Assembly (NCBI GenBank): GCA_051530055.1
Contig: CM121343.1
Location: 2,728,001-2,792,000, forward strand
Reading direction: 5' to 3'
DNA: 64,000 nt
Source of the DNA: Neoechinorhynchus agilis
Lineage: Eukaryota > Acanthocephala
How positions within the stretch are numbered: position 1 is the first letter of the stretch; every line of letters starts with the position of its first letter. Of the stretch, positions 11,200 through 25,005 are shown piece after piece. The translations under genes were made by a program, and so were the position numbers. The notes beneath the pieces are model-generated. The model made no database searches and was not told the DNA's origin. It saw only the letters and a list, made by a program, of their open reading frames with translations.

Positions 11200-12170
11200 G
11201 AGTTTCAAGGCTATCGCACTTTAAGGAAACGCCTAAATCCGAGAGTAATGTAAACATTTTCTAGTTTCGAAGCCATCGCACTTTAAAGAAATGAACAAAT
11301 CCAGGGCAAATGAAAATACTTTTCCAGAGTTTCAACGTCATCGCACTTTAAAGAAATGTTCAAATCCGAGGGAAATGTAAATACTTTTCCAGGGTTTCAA
11401 AGTTATCGCACTTTAAAGAAATGTTCAAATCCGAGGGAAATGTAAATACTTTTCCAGGGTTTCAAGGTTGCACTTTAAAGAAATGTTCAAATCCGAGGGA
11501 AATGTAAATATTTTCTAGAGTTTCAAGGTTGCACTTTAAAGAAATGTTCAAATCCGAGGGAAATGTAAATACTTTTCCAGGGTTTCAAAGTTATCGCACT
11601 TTAAAGAAATGTTCAAATCCGAGGGAAATGTAAATATTTTCTAGAGTTTCAAGGTTGCACTTTAAAGAAATGTTCAAATCCGAGGGAAATGTAAATACTT
11701 TTCCAGGGTTTCAAGGTTGCACTTTAAAGAAATGTTCAAATCCGAGGGAAATGTAAATACTTTTCCAGGGTTTCAAAGTTATCGCACTTTAAAGAAATGT
11801 TCAAATCCGAGGGAAATGTAAATATTTTCTAGAGTTTCAAGGTTGCACTTTAAAGAAATGTTCAAATCCGAGGGAAATGTAAATACTTTTCCAGGGTTTC
11901 AAGGTTGCACTTTAAAGAAATGTTCAAATCCGAGGGAAATGTAAATACTTTTCCAGGGTTTCAAAGTTATCGCACTTTAAAGAAATGTTCAAATCCGAGG
12001 GAAATGTAAATATTTTCTAGAGTTTCAAGGTTGCACTTTAAAGAAATGTTCAAATCCGAGGGAAATGTAAATACTTTTCCAGGGTTTCAAGGTTGCACTT
12101 TAAAGAAATGTTCAAATCCGAGGGAAATGTAAATATTTTTCCAGGGTTTCAACGTCATCCCACTTTAAGG
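11200..12170. repeat. Higher-order satellite: 188-bp repeat of three 62-bp monomers
   Basis: Monomers of about 62 bp share CACTTTAAAGAAATGTTCAA and ATCCGAGGGAAATGTAAATA. Two kinds alternate: one with TTTCAAAGTTATCGCAC, the other with TTTCAAGGTTGCAC. The first kind recurs at 11395, 11583, 11771 and 11959, exactly 188 bp apart, and its downstream TTTTCTAGAG against TTTTCCAGGG variant follows the same period in the later copies. The left edge (11200-11390) and right edge (after 12120) hold more diverged monomers, as expected of an array grown from its middle. Confidence 0.9.
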
Positions 12171-12519
12171 AGACGTTTAAATCGAAGAAAATCTTGTAGA
12201 AATTTTTCTAGCGGTTGAGAAATCAGCATTCTCGATGGAGATCCCCGGAGAAATACTGTAAATCGTTTGTTTTGTGTAAAATTACAAATAAAAACTGTTT
12301 CGGATAGCTGGAGACGTAGTAATCACCATGTCCAAAGGATTCAATAACTTAATTCAAATAATTTTTCAGTTGAAGATGTTTAATTTCAATGACTATCGGG
12401 TGAACTGAGCTTACTTCTCGTTTTTAAGAAAGGTAATTTGTATTGATTTGAGCGTAAATTATAATTGGAGATTCCTAATCAATACGGATGATACATTCAC
12501 TTCTCAGAAAGAATGTTTT

Positions 12520-14735
12520 AAAGTTTTTGTATAAAGAGGAAATTACAATGAGCTTCCTGGAGGGTTCAGTCACGGTCGTTTCGTGCAGTACCGAAAAAGT
12601 TTCTCTTGACCGACGGTGTCTTCAATTCTTGCAAATTGCTAAATCAATTTTTTATTACCGAGATTGTCTCAAATCCAAAAAGAAAGGCTTTTTGTTGTGA
12701 TAATTTTCCTGTCGGGCGAAATAATGTTTGACAATGGATTTGGATTTCACAAAATCGTAGCTACAAAAGCGCTTTATACCCTCGATTCCTCAAATGATCT
12801 TTATTTCTAGAGAAGAAATTACAATGAACGTCCTGGAGGGTTCAGTTATGGTCGTTTCGTGCAGTACCGAAAAAGTTTCTCCTGACCGACGGTGTCTTCA
12901 ATTCTTGCAAATTGCTAAATTAATTTGTTTTTACCGAGATTGTCTCAAATCCAAAAAGAAAGGTTTTTGTGGTGATAATTTACCTGTCGGGCGAAATAAT
13001 GTTTGACAATGGATTTGGATTTCACAAAATCGTAGCTACAAAAGCGCTTTATATGCTCGATTCCTCAAATGATCTTTATTTCTAGAGAAGAAATTACAAT
13101 GAACTTCCTGGAGGGTTCAGTTATGGTCGTTTCGTGGAGTACCGAAAAAGTTTCTCCTGACCGACGGTGTCTTCAATTCTTACAAATTTCTAAATCAATT
13201 TGTTTTTACCGAGATTGTCTCAAATCCAAAAAGAAAGGTTTTTGTGGTGATAATTTTACCTGTCGGGCGAAATAATGTTTGACAATGGATTTGGATTTCA
13301 CAAAATCGTAGCTACAAAAGCGCTTTATATCCTCGATTCCTCAAATGATCTTTATTTCTAGAGAAGAAATTACAGTGAGCTTCCTGGAGGGTTCAGTTAT
13401 GGTCGTTTCGTGGAGTACCGAAAAGGTTTCTTCTGACCGACGGTGTCTTCAATTCTTACAAATTTCTAAATCAATTTGTTTTTACCGAGATTGTCTCAAA
13501 TCCAAAAAGAAAGGTTTTTGTGGTGATAATTTTCCTGTCGGGCGAAATAATGTTTGACAATGGATTTGGATTTCACAAAATCGTAGCTACAAAAGCGCTT
13601 TATACCCTCGATTCCTCAAATGATCTTTATTTCTAGAGAAGAAATTACAATGAACTTCCTGGAGGGTTCAGTCACGGTCGTTTCGTGCAGTACCGAAAAA
13701 GTTTCTCCTGACCGACGGTGTCTTCAATTCTTACAAATTGCTAAATTAATTTGTTTTTACCGAGATTGTCTCAAATCCAAAAAGAAAGGTTTTTGTGGTG
13801 ATAATTTTACCTGTCGGGCGAAATAATGTTTGACAATGGATTTGGATTTCACAAAATCGTAGCTACAAAAGCGCTTTATATCCTCGATTCCTCAAATGAT
13901 CTTTATTTCTAGAGAAGAAATTACAATGAACGTCCTGGAGGGTTCAGTTATGGTCGTTTCGTGGAGTACCGAAAAAGTTTCTCCTGACCGACGGTGTCTT
14001 CAATTCTTACAAATTGCTAAATTAATTTGTTTTTACCGAGATTGTCTCAAATCCAAAAAGAAAGGTTTTTGTGGTGATAATTTTCCTATCGGGCGAAATA
14101 ATGTTTGACAATGGATTTGGATTTCACAAAATCGTAGCTACAAAAGCGCTTTATATCCTCGATTCCTCAAATGATCTTTATTTCTGGAGAAGAAATTACA
14201 GTGAGCTTGCTGGAGGGTTCAGTTATGGTCGTTTCGTGGAGTACCGAAAAGGTTTCTTCTGACCGACGGTGTCTTCAATTCTTACAAATTTCTAAATCAA
14301 TTTGTTTTTACCGAGATATTCTCAAATCCAAAAAGAAAGGTTTTTGTGGTGATAATTTTACCTGCCGGGCGAAATAATGTTTGACAATGGATTTGGATTT
14401 CACAAAATCGTAGCTACAAAAGCGCTTTATACCCTCGATTCCTCAAATGATCTTTATTTCTAGAGAAGAAATTACAATGAACTTCCTGGAGGGTTCAGTC
14501 ACGGTCGTTTCGTGCAGTACCGAAAAAGTTTCTCTTGACCGACGGTGTCTTCAATTCTTACAAATTGCTAAATTAATTTGTTTTTACCGAGATTGTCTCA
14601 AATCCAAAAAGAAAGGTTTTTGTGGTGATAATTTGCCTGTCGGGCGAAATAATGTTTAATAATGGATTTGGATTTCACAAAATCGTAGCTACAAAAGCGC
14701 TTTATATCCTCGATTCCTCAATTCATCTCTATTTT
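12520..14735 (+). repeat. 275-bp tandem array, each unit carrying a splice acceptor and ATG
   Basis: Eight units of 275 or 276 bp begin near 12525, 12800, 13075, 13351, 13626, 13902, 14177 and 14453. Each contains CTTTATTTCTAG followed about 13 nt later by ATG (or GTG) and an open frame of about 60 codons. The final partial unit (CTCGATTCCTCAA...ATTTTTAG, to 14738) is the acceptor region of the rabconnectin-3 gene itself. Unit length is not a multiple of three, so each unit frame stands alone. Unit differences alter amino acids freely, which argues against selection on a protein. Confidence 0.9.
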
Positions 14736-14736
14736 T

Positions 14737-14738
14737 AG
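14737..14738 (+). promoter_or_regulatory. Putative trans-splice acceptor of rabconnectin-3
   Basis: CTATTTTTAG ends at 14738, 11 nt before ATG 14750. The next codons match the DMXL N-terminus, which supports this start. The acceptor lies in the last, diverged unit of the 275-bp array. Confidence 0.55.
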
Positions 14739-14749
14739 ATTTTATTCAA

Positions 14750-17700
14750 ATGTTTTGTCATCAGATCATCCCTGGTACCGTAAATCCTGGATTGTATATG
14801 CTAAGTGTTGGCAGCGTTCATGACTATTGTTTCGTTGTAAGTAATCAAAACTCACAAAATCGTTTGTACCTTTTTCTTTTAGGCTTACGGTTCGGGCTGT
14901 AACCTTGTTATATTAGATTCAAATCTTGAGAGGATACAAACTATTCCCGGTACCACCGAAGCATCCATCAATGCCATTGCTTGCACCACTGAAGGTGGTC
15001 AAATCGCCGTTTCTTATGGACTAACGGTCGCATTTTTTGCACCATCTAAAAGCTTCATCCGCTTAAAATCAAGTACGGGCAAAGTATGTAGATATTTGCA
15101 AACATCAGTCAATCCATTTTCAAAACTTTTTCGTCCTTGTTTCATGAAAGGTTAGTTATGAATGGGATTTAGTGGAGAAATTTTTTACTGATTCACCCAC
15201 AAAAGCAATCAGTTGGAGTCCCGATGGTATGCGTTTGTCTAGCACTCTTTTTGCCGTTTTAAAAATGCATTCGAGTCTCTTCCTTTGATTTTTTTTAAGA
15301 TGGCGAAGAGAGGATCATGTTTGAGCTTCTCTTTTAACTTTGTTAATAAATTTTTATTGCAGAAAGTAAAATCATTCTGGCATGTGGTCGACAAATTAAA
15401 CTGTATCGGGAAGTGACAATAAACGAGCAGCAATCGGAACAAACGTCAATATTCTTTGTTGCTGATAGATGTGACATTAATGAACGTTCAGCTTCAACGA
15501 GATGGAAGTGTATTTTTACCAAACGATTGCCTTCTTCAATTGCTTTTGTTGTTTATAGTTCAACCGGTCGATTCTTCGCTACGTCTGGCGTTAGTGATTG
15601 CATTGTCCGTGTTTGGTACAATCACGGAAACGTATTCAGGGCTATTTTCCTTCCTCACTCGCATCCAGTTACATTTATATCATGGAGGCGTAATAGCAAA
15701 TTCCTTTCTAAGACAGCCATTTCTGACTGTTTGTTGACTCAAGAAACAAACGGAGTTTGTCGTCTTTGGCGCAGTGCTGATTTGTCCATCTTGACGGATA
15801 GTCGCGATCACATTGACCAGGAGAAGGAAATTGCAGGGTTCAATCTGCATCGGAAGACGAAACATGGCTTGAAAGGGAATCATATGTTGAAAAAGCTTTT
15901 AAAGTCGAAACATAACCGCACAGAGGATGAAATTTATCATTATAGACAACTACTTTCTCATTATTCTCATTATGGCACAAAGCGTAAAAAAGTGAATTTA
16001 CATGAAACATTCTTTAATCGATTACGGCGATTAAGTAGTTTACTTCATGTGGATAAACGGCACTCGGACGTTCCAGAGCATTTGTCCGATAGAAACTCTT
16101 ATTTATCAAATGATCATTCTTCATCAATAGGCCGTGAGGATTCACGGCTGTCCATGCCGCATTATTTTATGCCTTTTAATAGCCGGACTGTATAAGTTTT
16201 CAAATCTTACATTGTATCCGCTGATATGAAAATTTATGCGAAAATAAAACATTGACGGCTTTGATCAATAGAGATAGCGATGATGAAGACAGTGATAAAG
16301 AAGGTACTAAGAAGCGGAATTTCCCATTGCCCCGTTTTTACATGTCAATCGGAATCGATATCGAAGAGGAACTAGGCTGCGTTGGTATGAAGCATTTAAA
16401 GAATTTGCCATATATACACTGGTTAAATTTTAAGGATTTATCATTTACCTTAATTGCTGAATCTGCGTTGCTTGAAATTTATCGATCATGCCATAAAAAG
16501 TTTCCGACCAGCACGGGTGCTTCATCTGACACTGAGGAGCATTTGGATGATGATAAATTTGATGGAGTTCATTTAGAAAAGAGGAGAAATTTAACAATTA
16601 TAAGGCGAGCGTTATCAGAGCTTGAGATTGTAGGAGATATAATTGAAAAAGAGGGTCCCGAAAAGCTGATCAATGATTGGACCGCTCATGAGCACAATTT
16701 TCAAAGACTAATAAATAATCTCGATGAATTTCCCGATTTAATTTTTTGCATCAATCCATTAAACGGAAGTATGCATATATGGAGCATAGATTCATTGGAT
16801 AATTTGTCTAGTTCCAAACTATCCAAACTGAGTCTCATTAATCAAATTCCCGACGTGATATCGATGTACGACGCCAGTTCTTTAGGTCGTTGCGTTTATG
16901 TTTACTATGAAATCGATTTTATTCTGAACAAAAGTCAATCTCGATTCAGCCAACATGAAGTCGTCCTTGAGTTAGTGATTCCTAACTCAATAAAAGTGAT
17001 TACAAAACATGGAGATGAAGGCATTTTAAATCTTTGGAATGTCCAGTTGAATGCTGCCGCCCCTTTTTCGCCAAATAACGTTTCAATATCTAACGTTGCT
17101 CACATTGGTCGACTTTGTGGTCATCGGTCTCAGCTTACTGAAGTGAGGTCACATCCTCTACTACCACTCATTCTGACCAGTAGCAATAGTTCGGATAATG
17201 AGAATGGCCTTATTGCTTGGCATGTACAACCAATATCGCCATTGGATATCGCGTCAACTGGTACATCAGGTGCAGGCGGTTTGGTTTCGCTTGATAAGAT
17301 GAATACCCGGGAACGCAATGGATTTTCGTTGATTGCATGGTTCCTCGATACTCGAAAAACGTTTTCCTCCGATGGACCTTGCAATGACGGACTCTTTACG
17401 GCTTTTGATGGAAATGAATTGAATATTTATTATGTAGCGTGCGCACCCAATCCCATCAAAGAAATGCTGGCATACGAAGATGATCTTGACAATTCGCTTT
17501 TTGATAAATGTGGGCGTATATTGAAAATCGGGCCCGTCAATGACTCAAAGAAGTGTTGGTCGGATGCAAAACTGATGTTTGTCGTAAGTGAGAGATCTAT
17601 TCCTAAAATTGACGATGCTCCAGAAATATACAATGCCAACTCATGGCAGAATTACATTATAATCGCCGAGCAGCTAAACAACGCTCATGATCAGCGAACC

Positions 17701-20700
17701 TTATTTCACTGTTGGAAAGTAGATATAGGATTTTGTTAGTATAACCAATATACCCATCGATTTATTTGTTTTTTTGCCTTAGATGCATGTAACACGGATC
17801 CAATAGTTGAGCGGATTTGGGGAAATGAACACATCGACGTCCCCAGTTCTAAGGTAAAAATGATCAATAACATCAAGTCTAAGTTATAAATGTAGGGTGA
17901 AACACAAAGTCTCCCCGTACCTCGTAATTGCGGGAAGCTCGTATCGATTACAGTATCGTCCCATTTTATTAACTCCGCTTTCTTAGCGGTAGTTCCACAT
18001 CCGGCATTCCATTGTGCCACTGCGTACAAAGATGGCACTATTTGGTTATGGACTGCTATGAGATCGGAATTATCGATCCTGGAATGGCGCTGTTTTAGTG
18101 CAGTTGATAATTGTCAGGTAGGACCTGCGATCCGTGTCGATGGATGCCCATTAGCTGTAAAATGCGCATTTGCGGGTCGTCTTGCTGTTGCTTTTATGCC
18201 GTCTGATAGTGAACAATTCGGTCTTCCAAGTACACATTGGACAATTGATATGCTTCTGGGAATCTTTGAATGTGAATCAAGTGGAGGCATCACTTGGCAA
18301 ATGGAAGATTGTATTCAAATTCCTGATGTACATCTAGCAAGAAAAATATCATCCGCTTCGGGTCCCCTGCCTTCCACGTTCAATCCCCTCCGACGTTTGT
18401 CTGATCAATGTCCAAAAGTGGAATTTGAGAAGTCCAGAATAAAAACAAGGGCTTATAGCGATCAATGGGATCGTAGTACGATGGGACGAGTTTAGGAACT
18501 TGAATTTTCGTAACTCGCCTTGTATCTGCGATTCAGAAAAAATTGTTATACAAAATTTCCTATTTTGTTCCGGCATGGTGACCCTAAACTCTTCCCAGAT
18601 AGCACGATGAAGATCTTTCCACCTCGAAAACTCGTGTATATTGATTGGGGGCCATCGGGAGACGGTAGTCACATTTTAACGATGGCTGCCGGCGATATTG
18701 TACACTTCTATTATTACACTAAAACGATTTGTGGTGTGTGGAAGTGGATAAATTTTCGAACCATGAATCTGACTACACATGACGGTTTGGTTCCGGTACC
18801 GATAAAGATGAAATGGATAAGAGATGGGATGTTGCTGATTGGCTTTCACGACGAAATGCAACTTTTCTCGCCTTGGATACCACCTAAGAAATCGGTGAGA
18901 ACAGATTCAAGGTACAGCAGACACCCGGGAGTGAGAGATTCAAAAAGAAGTTTTAAAAGAGAAGTGTTCAGCGCTGTATCACACGCCGATATCTCTAGCG
19001 TTATAAGTTTGTGGATGGAAACAAGAGAAGCTAACCCTGATATTGAGCAATACCATCCTCGTTTATTGAGTGAGCTCATGATTTGTGGTCAACGTGATTG
19101 GGTAAAACAAATACTTCAATATTTATTGAAATACCTTATCACCATTTACGGCTTGGAAAAGGTGCCTGAATCCAGGCTCCACCGAACACTTTCAATTGAC
19201 GACAAGTTTGAGTACGAACACCTAATCGTGGATCAATCCAAAATCGAATCAAATATCGAAATAGAGTCTATACCGACATTACCATTATCTCGCTTAATTT
19301 TTAAATTTATGAACTCAGAATTATCAAGTAATCAACGGCGCAGACACGAACTCCTTTCTGATACGGAGGAAGTTAAAAATGTAATGGAACTGTTTGATGA
19401 AGAAGATCTTCATAGATTAATCGAGCTATTAAGATTTATCAAGCTACCAGGATTGACAATAGAAAATCAATGTGAGCTGGCTAATATCATAAAAGCAGTT
19501 GCTCTCCATGAGTCTAACAAGATGATCGAAGAAACCATTGATGAAAATGGAAAACGGTTTTTATTTTTGCTACGCCTACATGATCACAGTGAAACTCAGT
19601 TCGATTTGTTACCTTTTCAAGCGATTGCTTGGGCATTGCAGTCGGATACAGAGACTCAATTAATATCCGCCATTCCTGCGCTTAACGAAGGAAATCTTTC
19701 ATGGTCACAATTATCAAAATATAGAGTTGGTCTTTGGGTCCGATCAGACGAAAATCTGAAGCAACTTGTTGAGAAAACAGCCAAAGCTGCGTTTCAACGA
19801 ACAAAGGATCCTTTAGATTCTGCTTCTTTCTACATAATGGTTGGCAAAAGGAGTCTATTGTCCGGATTTTATAGGGCCAAGGGAGATTTAAAAATGTCTG
19901 AGTTTTTTAAAAATGATTTTACGCATAACGCGAAGGCCGATAATACTGCTAGAAAAAATGCATATTATTTGATGCGAAATCATCGGTACATGGAAGCGAT
20001 AGCTCTTTTTTTATTGGTTCAAGACATGGAAGAGGTCGTAGAGGTTAGGAAAGTTTTAGCGGTAAAATAATTTATTCTCTTCGTAGGTATGTTGCAGTCA
20101 ACTGGGTGATCCACATTTGGCTTACGTTATAACTAGACTATGCTGCCAAGGTGAACGAAATAGTCGCTTGATGTTGAATATATTTGAAAACTGGCTTTCT
20201 GCATTGAATGAACATCCAAAAATCGTATCGGAGGATGAACTGGCATATATGAAGTTCGTTTTCAACTTTCTACAAGAACGGAGGAAGATTGCTATGGAAA
20301 TGCTCCCTCCCATTTGCCAGCTTCGCTTATATCTAACTAACAATTACGAAAGTTCGACTTCGAGCATTGGTATGGTACTCAGACTAGCTTATGAGAATTT
20401 ACGGCAACGTGGAATGCCCCTTCTTACACTTCATGCACTTCTGCAATCCCGAAACGTTCAATATTGTTCTACTATAAAGCGCTATGTGGCCAATTTAAAC
20501 TATATTTCATGCTTAAAACGACAATTTGCTCTTGCACTTTTTCAAGCTAAAAAAGTAACTCCAAAAAGAGTGATACATCAATATTCCCGCATTTACGATA
20601 TTTCATTCGATTTTTTGGAGAACGTTCTTTGCTTTTTATTACATATTTTCTCGTAGAATAAAATTAATATATCTTTTAAAATGTTGCACTTTGTAGCTCT

Positions 20701-23700
20701 CTTAAAATTTAGCAAATTTTCAATGGATTTTTGAAATCGGGTTTTTGTACATCCTCCATTTCTTTTAAGCCTTATTTTTGTGACAAATATGTCTTTTTTC
20801 GTTCCCATATTCAGCTAGCAAAGATATTAAATGAATAATGCGTTTCAAATCGAAAAAGGTTTGCGCTTAATTCAAGATTCGCGTAATTTCATGCGAAAAT
20901 GAAGATGAGTGAATAAAAATAATACCTTATATTTATTTTAGCAAAAATTTACGACGAACAAATATTTATATTTTGGTCTTCGGTGAGCTGTCATCACCTC
21001 GAGAATTAAACATTAATTATTTAATTAAATATTTCGGAACCTGAGTTCCCTCTTCAGTAAATTATGTTTTTTAGCACACTCAAAAAATAATTTACTGAAG
21101 AGAAAACTCAGGTTCCGAAATATTTAATTCAATGATTAATGTTTAATTCTCGGGGTGGTGACAGCTCACCGAAGACCAAAATTAGATTCCCCGAATGTAA
21201 TACTCAAAGAAATATTTATATTCTTATTTGTTGGGAGGCTAAAATTCTAGCATAGAATATCCTTTGATGTAAATTGCCGTCATAAAGATCTTATGCCGTG
21301 AGTTGCGCACTCTTTCCGTTGCTGGAGAACTTGAAGAACAACCGATATGTTTGCGCAATTATTTTCAAAAATGGTTACAGGATACGTCCAAAATATTGAC
21401 AGAAATTTGCGGATATGATGAATCAAATGATCAGATGCTATACAGAGTTTTGCTAGCATTCTGTAGCGTCCATTCCGGCCAAGCAAATGCCGACAATAGT
21501 ATTGAATCCGTCAAATCCATGTTGCTACGTTTTTCGAGCCTTGCAGATTCGGGCGATTCAGTGTTTCCATCTCTTGTTTCCGTTCCATTGAGCCAACCAA
21601 GCGTTATATGGCCGTTAACTCGATTCAGATCCTTATCGGGAGCTATACACGAACTAAGAGCACGATCGGAATCTATTCTAAATACTATAGCATCCTCAAA
21701 CCATGGATTACCTACACTTTTCGGTCACTCTGCGATTTGTCAACGACTTATTAATCTCCGCAACGAAGCATTTGCGTTATCCGATTGCATCTATCAATGC
21801 TTACATGACCATGATCCGATAAATATCTCTACGAATAACGAACTTGAAGGATTTCGTTGTCAGATTCCTAAGTGCATTATGCCAACCTTTTAACTTCTGA
21901 GCACTTTATATTTTTAATAGGTTATCCAATTGTTGGCTTCTATTGAGTTCATCACCGAATGCTAAAATAGCAACCCAATGGTATTTGATGGTCCTTTTTA
22001 AATTGTCTATATTCATTATTTTTTAAATGCTTTTAAACTTATTCTGCAAATGGGAAACTGACTCAGTAAGTCAAACTTCCGGATAAGGCATGGAACGGTT
22101 TCTGGAATGACGGTATTGGTAGAAGACGAGATGCCGATATGTCAACCTTCTGAGTGGCCTTCTCTTTCTTTTGCTAATAATACGGACGAAGCATTCATCT
22201 TTAAATGTTTACGTGGGCTTCTATTACAAGCCCTTATAAGTTGTTATATGGCTTTATTTACGTATTCAGTAACCTTTTACGATGCGATTAGACTGAATCG
22301 CCTGATTGGAAAGCGATGGGATAGTTCTCTATGGTGTCGATTGTTTGGATGTGGAGAACAGAATATGAGATTTGTGGGGCCTTCACATAAAATATGCGCT
22401 TACTTTTTGCTTCCGGCCTCTTCTGAACAACAAACGGGAACTGACCTTGGACAAGAAGTTAATTTGTTATCGGGCACAAATAATTCTGTTATGATTGAAA
22501 GTACTGAATTAGGCTCCATGCTCAGCGAGACCCCGGCGATTTGCCAAGAACACATGGATACTGAATCGTTTGGATGGGCTTTAATAAGGTACAATTTGCT
22601 CCTACAGACTAAAGCAAACATTGATAGGATGGTAGATTTATGCGAACTTACGTACACTTCAAGTTAGTTTTCTTGGGTTTTGTTTATAATTCCTTTTGAG
22701 TTATTTAGGTGGATGTCTCAGTTCTAATGTATCGACAGTGATGAAAACTCTTCGTGGGTGGATTAGGCAGTCACAAAGCTTCGTAAAACAAACGAGTGCA
22801 ACTACAGGATATACGGGATGCATTCCAACTGAACTGTTTTGCTCACATACACATTCGAAAGCCGTTAGGGATTTATGGGGAACTATTCTTAATTCTGAAG
22901 ATTCAGTCGCTAAGAAAATTCTTCATAATCGAAAAGTATTTTCAAGTAATGATAACCCATCTCAGTCTTATACGGAAAATGTTAAAGTCGAAAGTTTTGA
23001 GAATTCAGATCTTTCCATAAACTCATTCGTACTTAATAAGGTATCACTTCATTTGTAAATCCTTTTAAACCAGTCTCTTGATTAGTATAACCATGCAAAA
23101 GCGTTAGTTGCGACTTCCACCAATCTAGTCGAATCATACTCAACCAATGAGAAAACCGAAACGTATCCTGTGGATGATGTGGTCACTTGGTCCGATGAAG
23201 AACAATTTAACAGTTTTTCATTCACTGACAGAAAATGTCCACGGCATCGAAAGGTTCGATTAGTCGCTCTTATCTATAGCATCATTTTATTGTCCCTTCT
23301 TATCTGATTTTTCTCTGTCAGAAACCTTTCAAACTTGGATTCCATAGTGAAATCATTGGATAAAATGTAGTTGGCCTTTTGCGCAGCCTTCAAGCATCTC
23401 TTTTATCTTTACAATGTGTCGCAAGACTCATAGAGACAATTTGTGTTACAGGTAAAAAAAGAGATAAAAATCGGAAATGCATGCGCACTCGCTTCGAGCT
23501 ACCACAATGAGTTTCTTTGTAAGTAAATATACTTTTTCAAACAAAACCTACTATATATTACAGATTCGATCGGTTGTACTGACGGCTCGACATTTCTGCT
23601 GTCTACTGAGAACAATCCAAAGGTCAATTTGATCTCATCGGGCGATAAAGGTGGAGGAGGAGGATCATATTCGCATGCGATTACATCCATAAGCTTTAAT

Positions 23701-24441
23701 GGCGCGAATCGGATTGCACTGACAAACCTATCCGGCCAACTTGAACTTTATCGGATCGATAATCTGACTCGGCAATCCTATTATCGACTAAAGAGTCACA
23801 CAAAGCATGCTTATGGAATTTGTTCAATTGGTCTAAGCAAGCGGTGTTCATCGATCTTCGCCACATGTGGAGCTAGTTCAGATTCTCGAAATGTCTCATT
23901 ATGGGACACTCTTTTACCACCTCGTTGCGCTTGTGCCACCAGTAAGATAGATGGATACTTTTTTTAACGCTTGTTCACACTGTTCAATTTAGGTTTTCAT
24001 TGTCACGAAAGTGGTTGTCTTTGTCTAACATATTCTCCGATTCATAATATCTTAATAACCGGCGGCAAAAAGGGTGATATAACCGTGTTTGACATCCGTC
24101 AGCGGCGTAAATTGCACCACACTCACCAACAATCATCGTCTCCAATCACTCATATCGCATTGAACACTCTTGAAAGTGTATACGCAACAGGCGCACATGA
24201 TGGATCGTTAAAACTTTGGTCGACCAGTAACCACGAAACGATGCTTTCGATTAATACGACTCAAAAAGAAGTCAAATTGAACCAAAACAATGCAGGATTA
24301 ACACATATCCTTAAATCTAAAGGATGTGTAAATGGTCGAGGAATCGGAGATCTTGAGTTTGTGGACGCGGAAAACCTCATGTACAATACCTACGACGGTG
24401 CACTAAAGTATTTCCATGCTTCATTGAACGATATGTTCTGA
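14750..24441 (+). CDS. Rabconnectin-3 alpha / DmX-like WD-repeat protein
   Basis: DMXL proteins are giant WD-repeat scaffolds that with WDR7 help assemble the V-ATPase and bind Rab3 regulators on vesicles. The N-terminus (M..HQIIPGTVNPG..., then AYGSGCNLVILDSNLERIQ after a phase-0 intron at 14837-14882) matches DMXL. Other readable exons: 14883-15083, 15151-15226, 15363-about 16189, about 16270-17734, 17783-17853, 17896-about 18489, about 18537-20043, 20087-about 20650, 21288-about 21870, 22107-about 22665, 22713-23044, then short exons to a C-terminal WD block (23565-24441; SRNVSLWDTLLPP, ITGGKKGDITVFDIRQRR). The middle holds the Rav1-type domain (18.9-20.6 kb). Total length is roughly 2,600-2,700 residues, against about 3,000 in vertebrates. 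Exact joins near 16190-16315 and 18430-18537, and parts of 20.6-23.5 kb, remain unresolved by eye. Introns are 42-60 nt, except the one near 20.65-21.29 kb that holds a foldback element. Confidence 0.9.
20971..21181. mobile_element. Foldback (MITE-like) element inside a rabconnectin-3 intron
   Basis: TTTTGGTCTTCGGTGAGCTG at the left end returns inverted at the right end, followed inwards by matching stretches (AATATTTCGGAACCTGAGTT and its complement, with AATTTACTGAAGAG) around a short loop. The arms are about 95 bp. A 13-bp direct repeat AAATATTTATATT lies at 20960-20972 and at 21210-21222 and could be the target duplication if about 28 bp on the right belong to the element. It sits in an unusually long intron, as insertion after the gene formed would predict. 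Confidence 0.75.
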
Positions 24442-25005
24442 TGCTTTCAACACACCCAAATTCACGAGGATTTGGATAAACAAAAAAAACAACCACACTC
24501 GCTCATTTGTGAACGGTGAAACAAACAAACAAACAAAAAAAATACACACACAATTATTTCACATTTGTGGAAGTGCGCTACAAGTTACTGTTGGTTCGCT
24601 ATTACATAACGGCCGTCATTGGTCCTCATAAAGCGACTTATAGTAGTGGTGAGTTTTCGCACATCTTCCTGGAGAATGGCTTGTTGATTTTTGAGTTGAG
24701 TCAAACTGTCAGATATGTTGACGACAGCCTGCGTAAAAGTTTTTTTTGTTTATGTATTTGCACCAAAAATTAAACCTCACCCGGCTCAAATCAGCCATTG
24801 TATTTGCGTTGTCGTTTAATTGACTGCGTTCGATTTTCAATGCCCGTAAACTATTTTAATAAGAAGTAAAAAAAACAACGATATTTTGGAATTTTTCTAA
24901 ATTGAAGCTTATAATAAAGTTGTCGGTAACTCCCTTTTTTTCTTTAAAAAAGCGAGGAAATTTGGGATACCTGATAAGTTTAATGTTAAAAAATCTAGTG
25001 ATTAC
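24442..25005. other. Tail-to-tail spacer between rabconnectin-3 and the SK channel
   Basis: A low-complexity run of AAACAAACAAAC and ACACACAC lies at about 24520-24550. No separate gene was seen. The 3' untranslated regions of both genes and the unseen last exon or exons of the SK channel should lie here. Confidence 0.4.
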
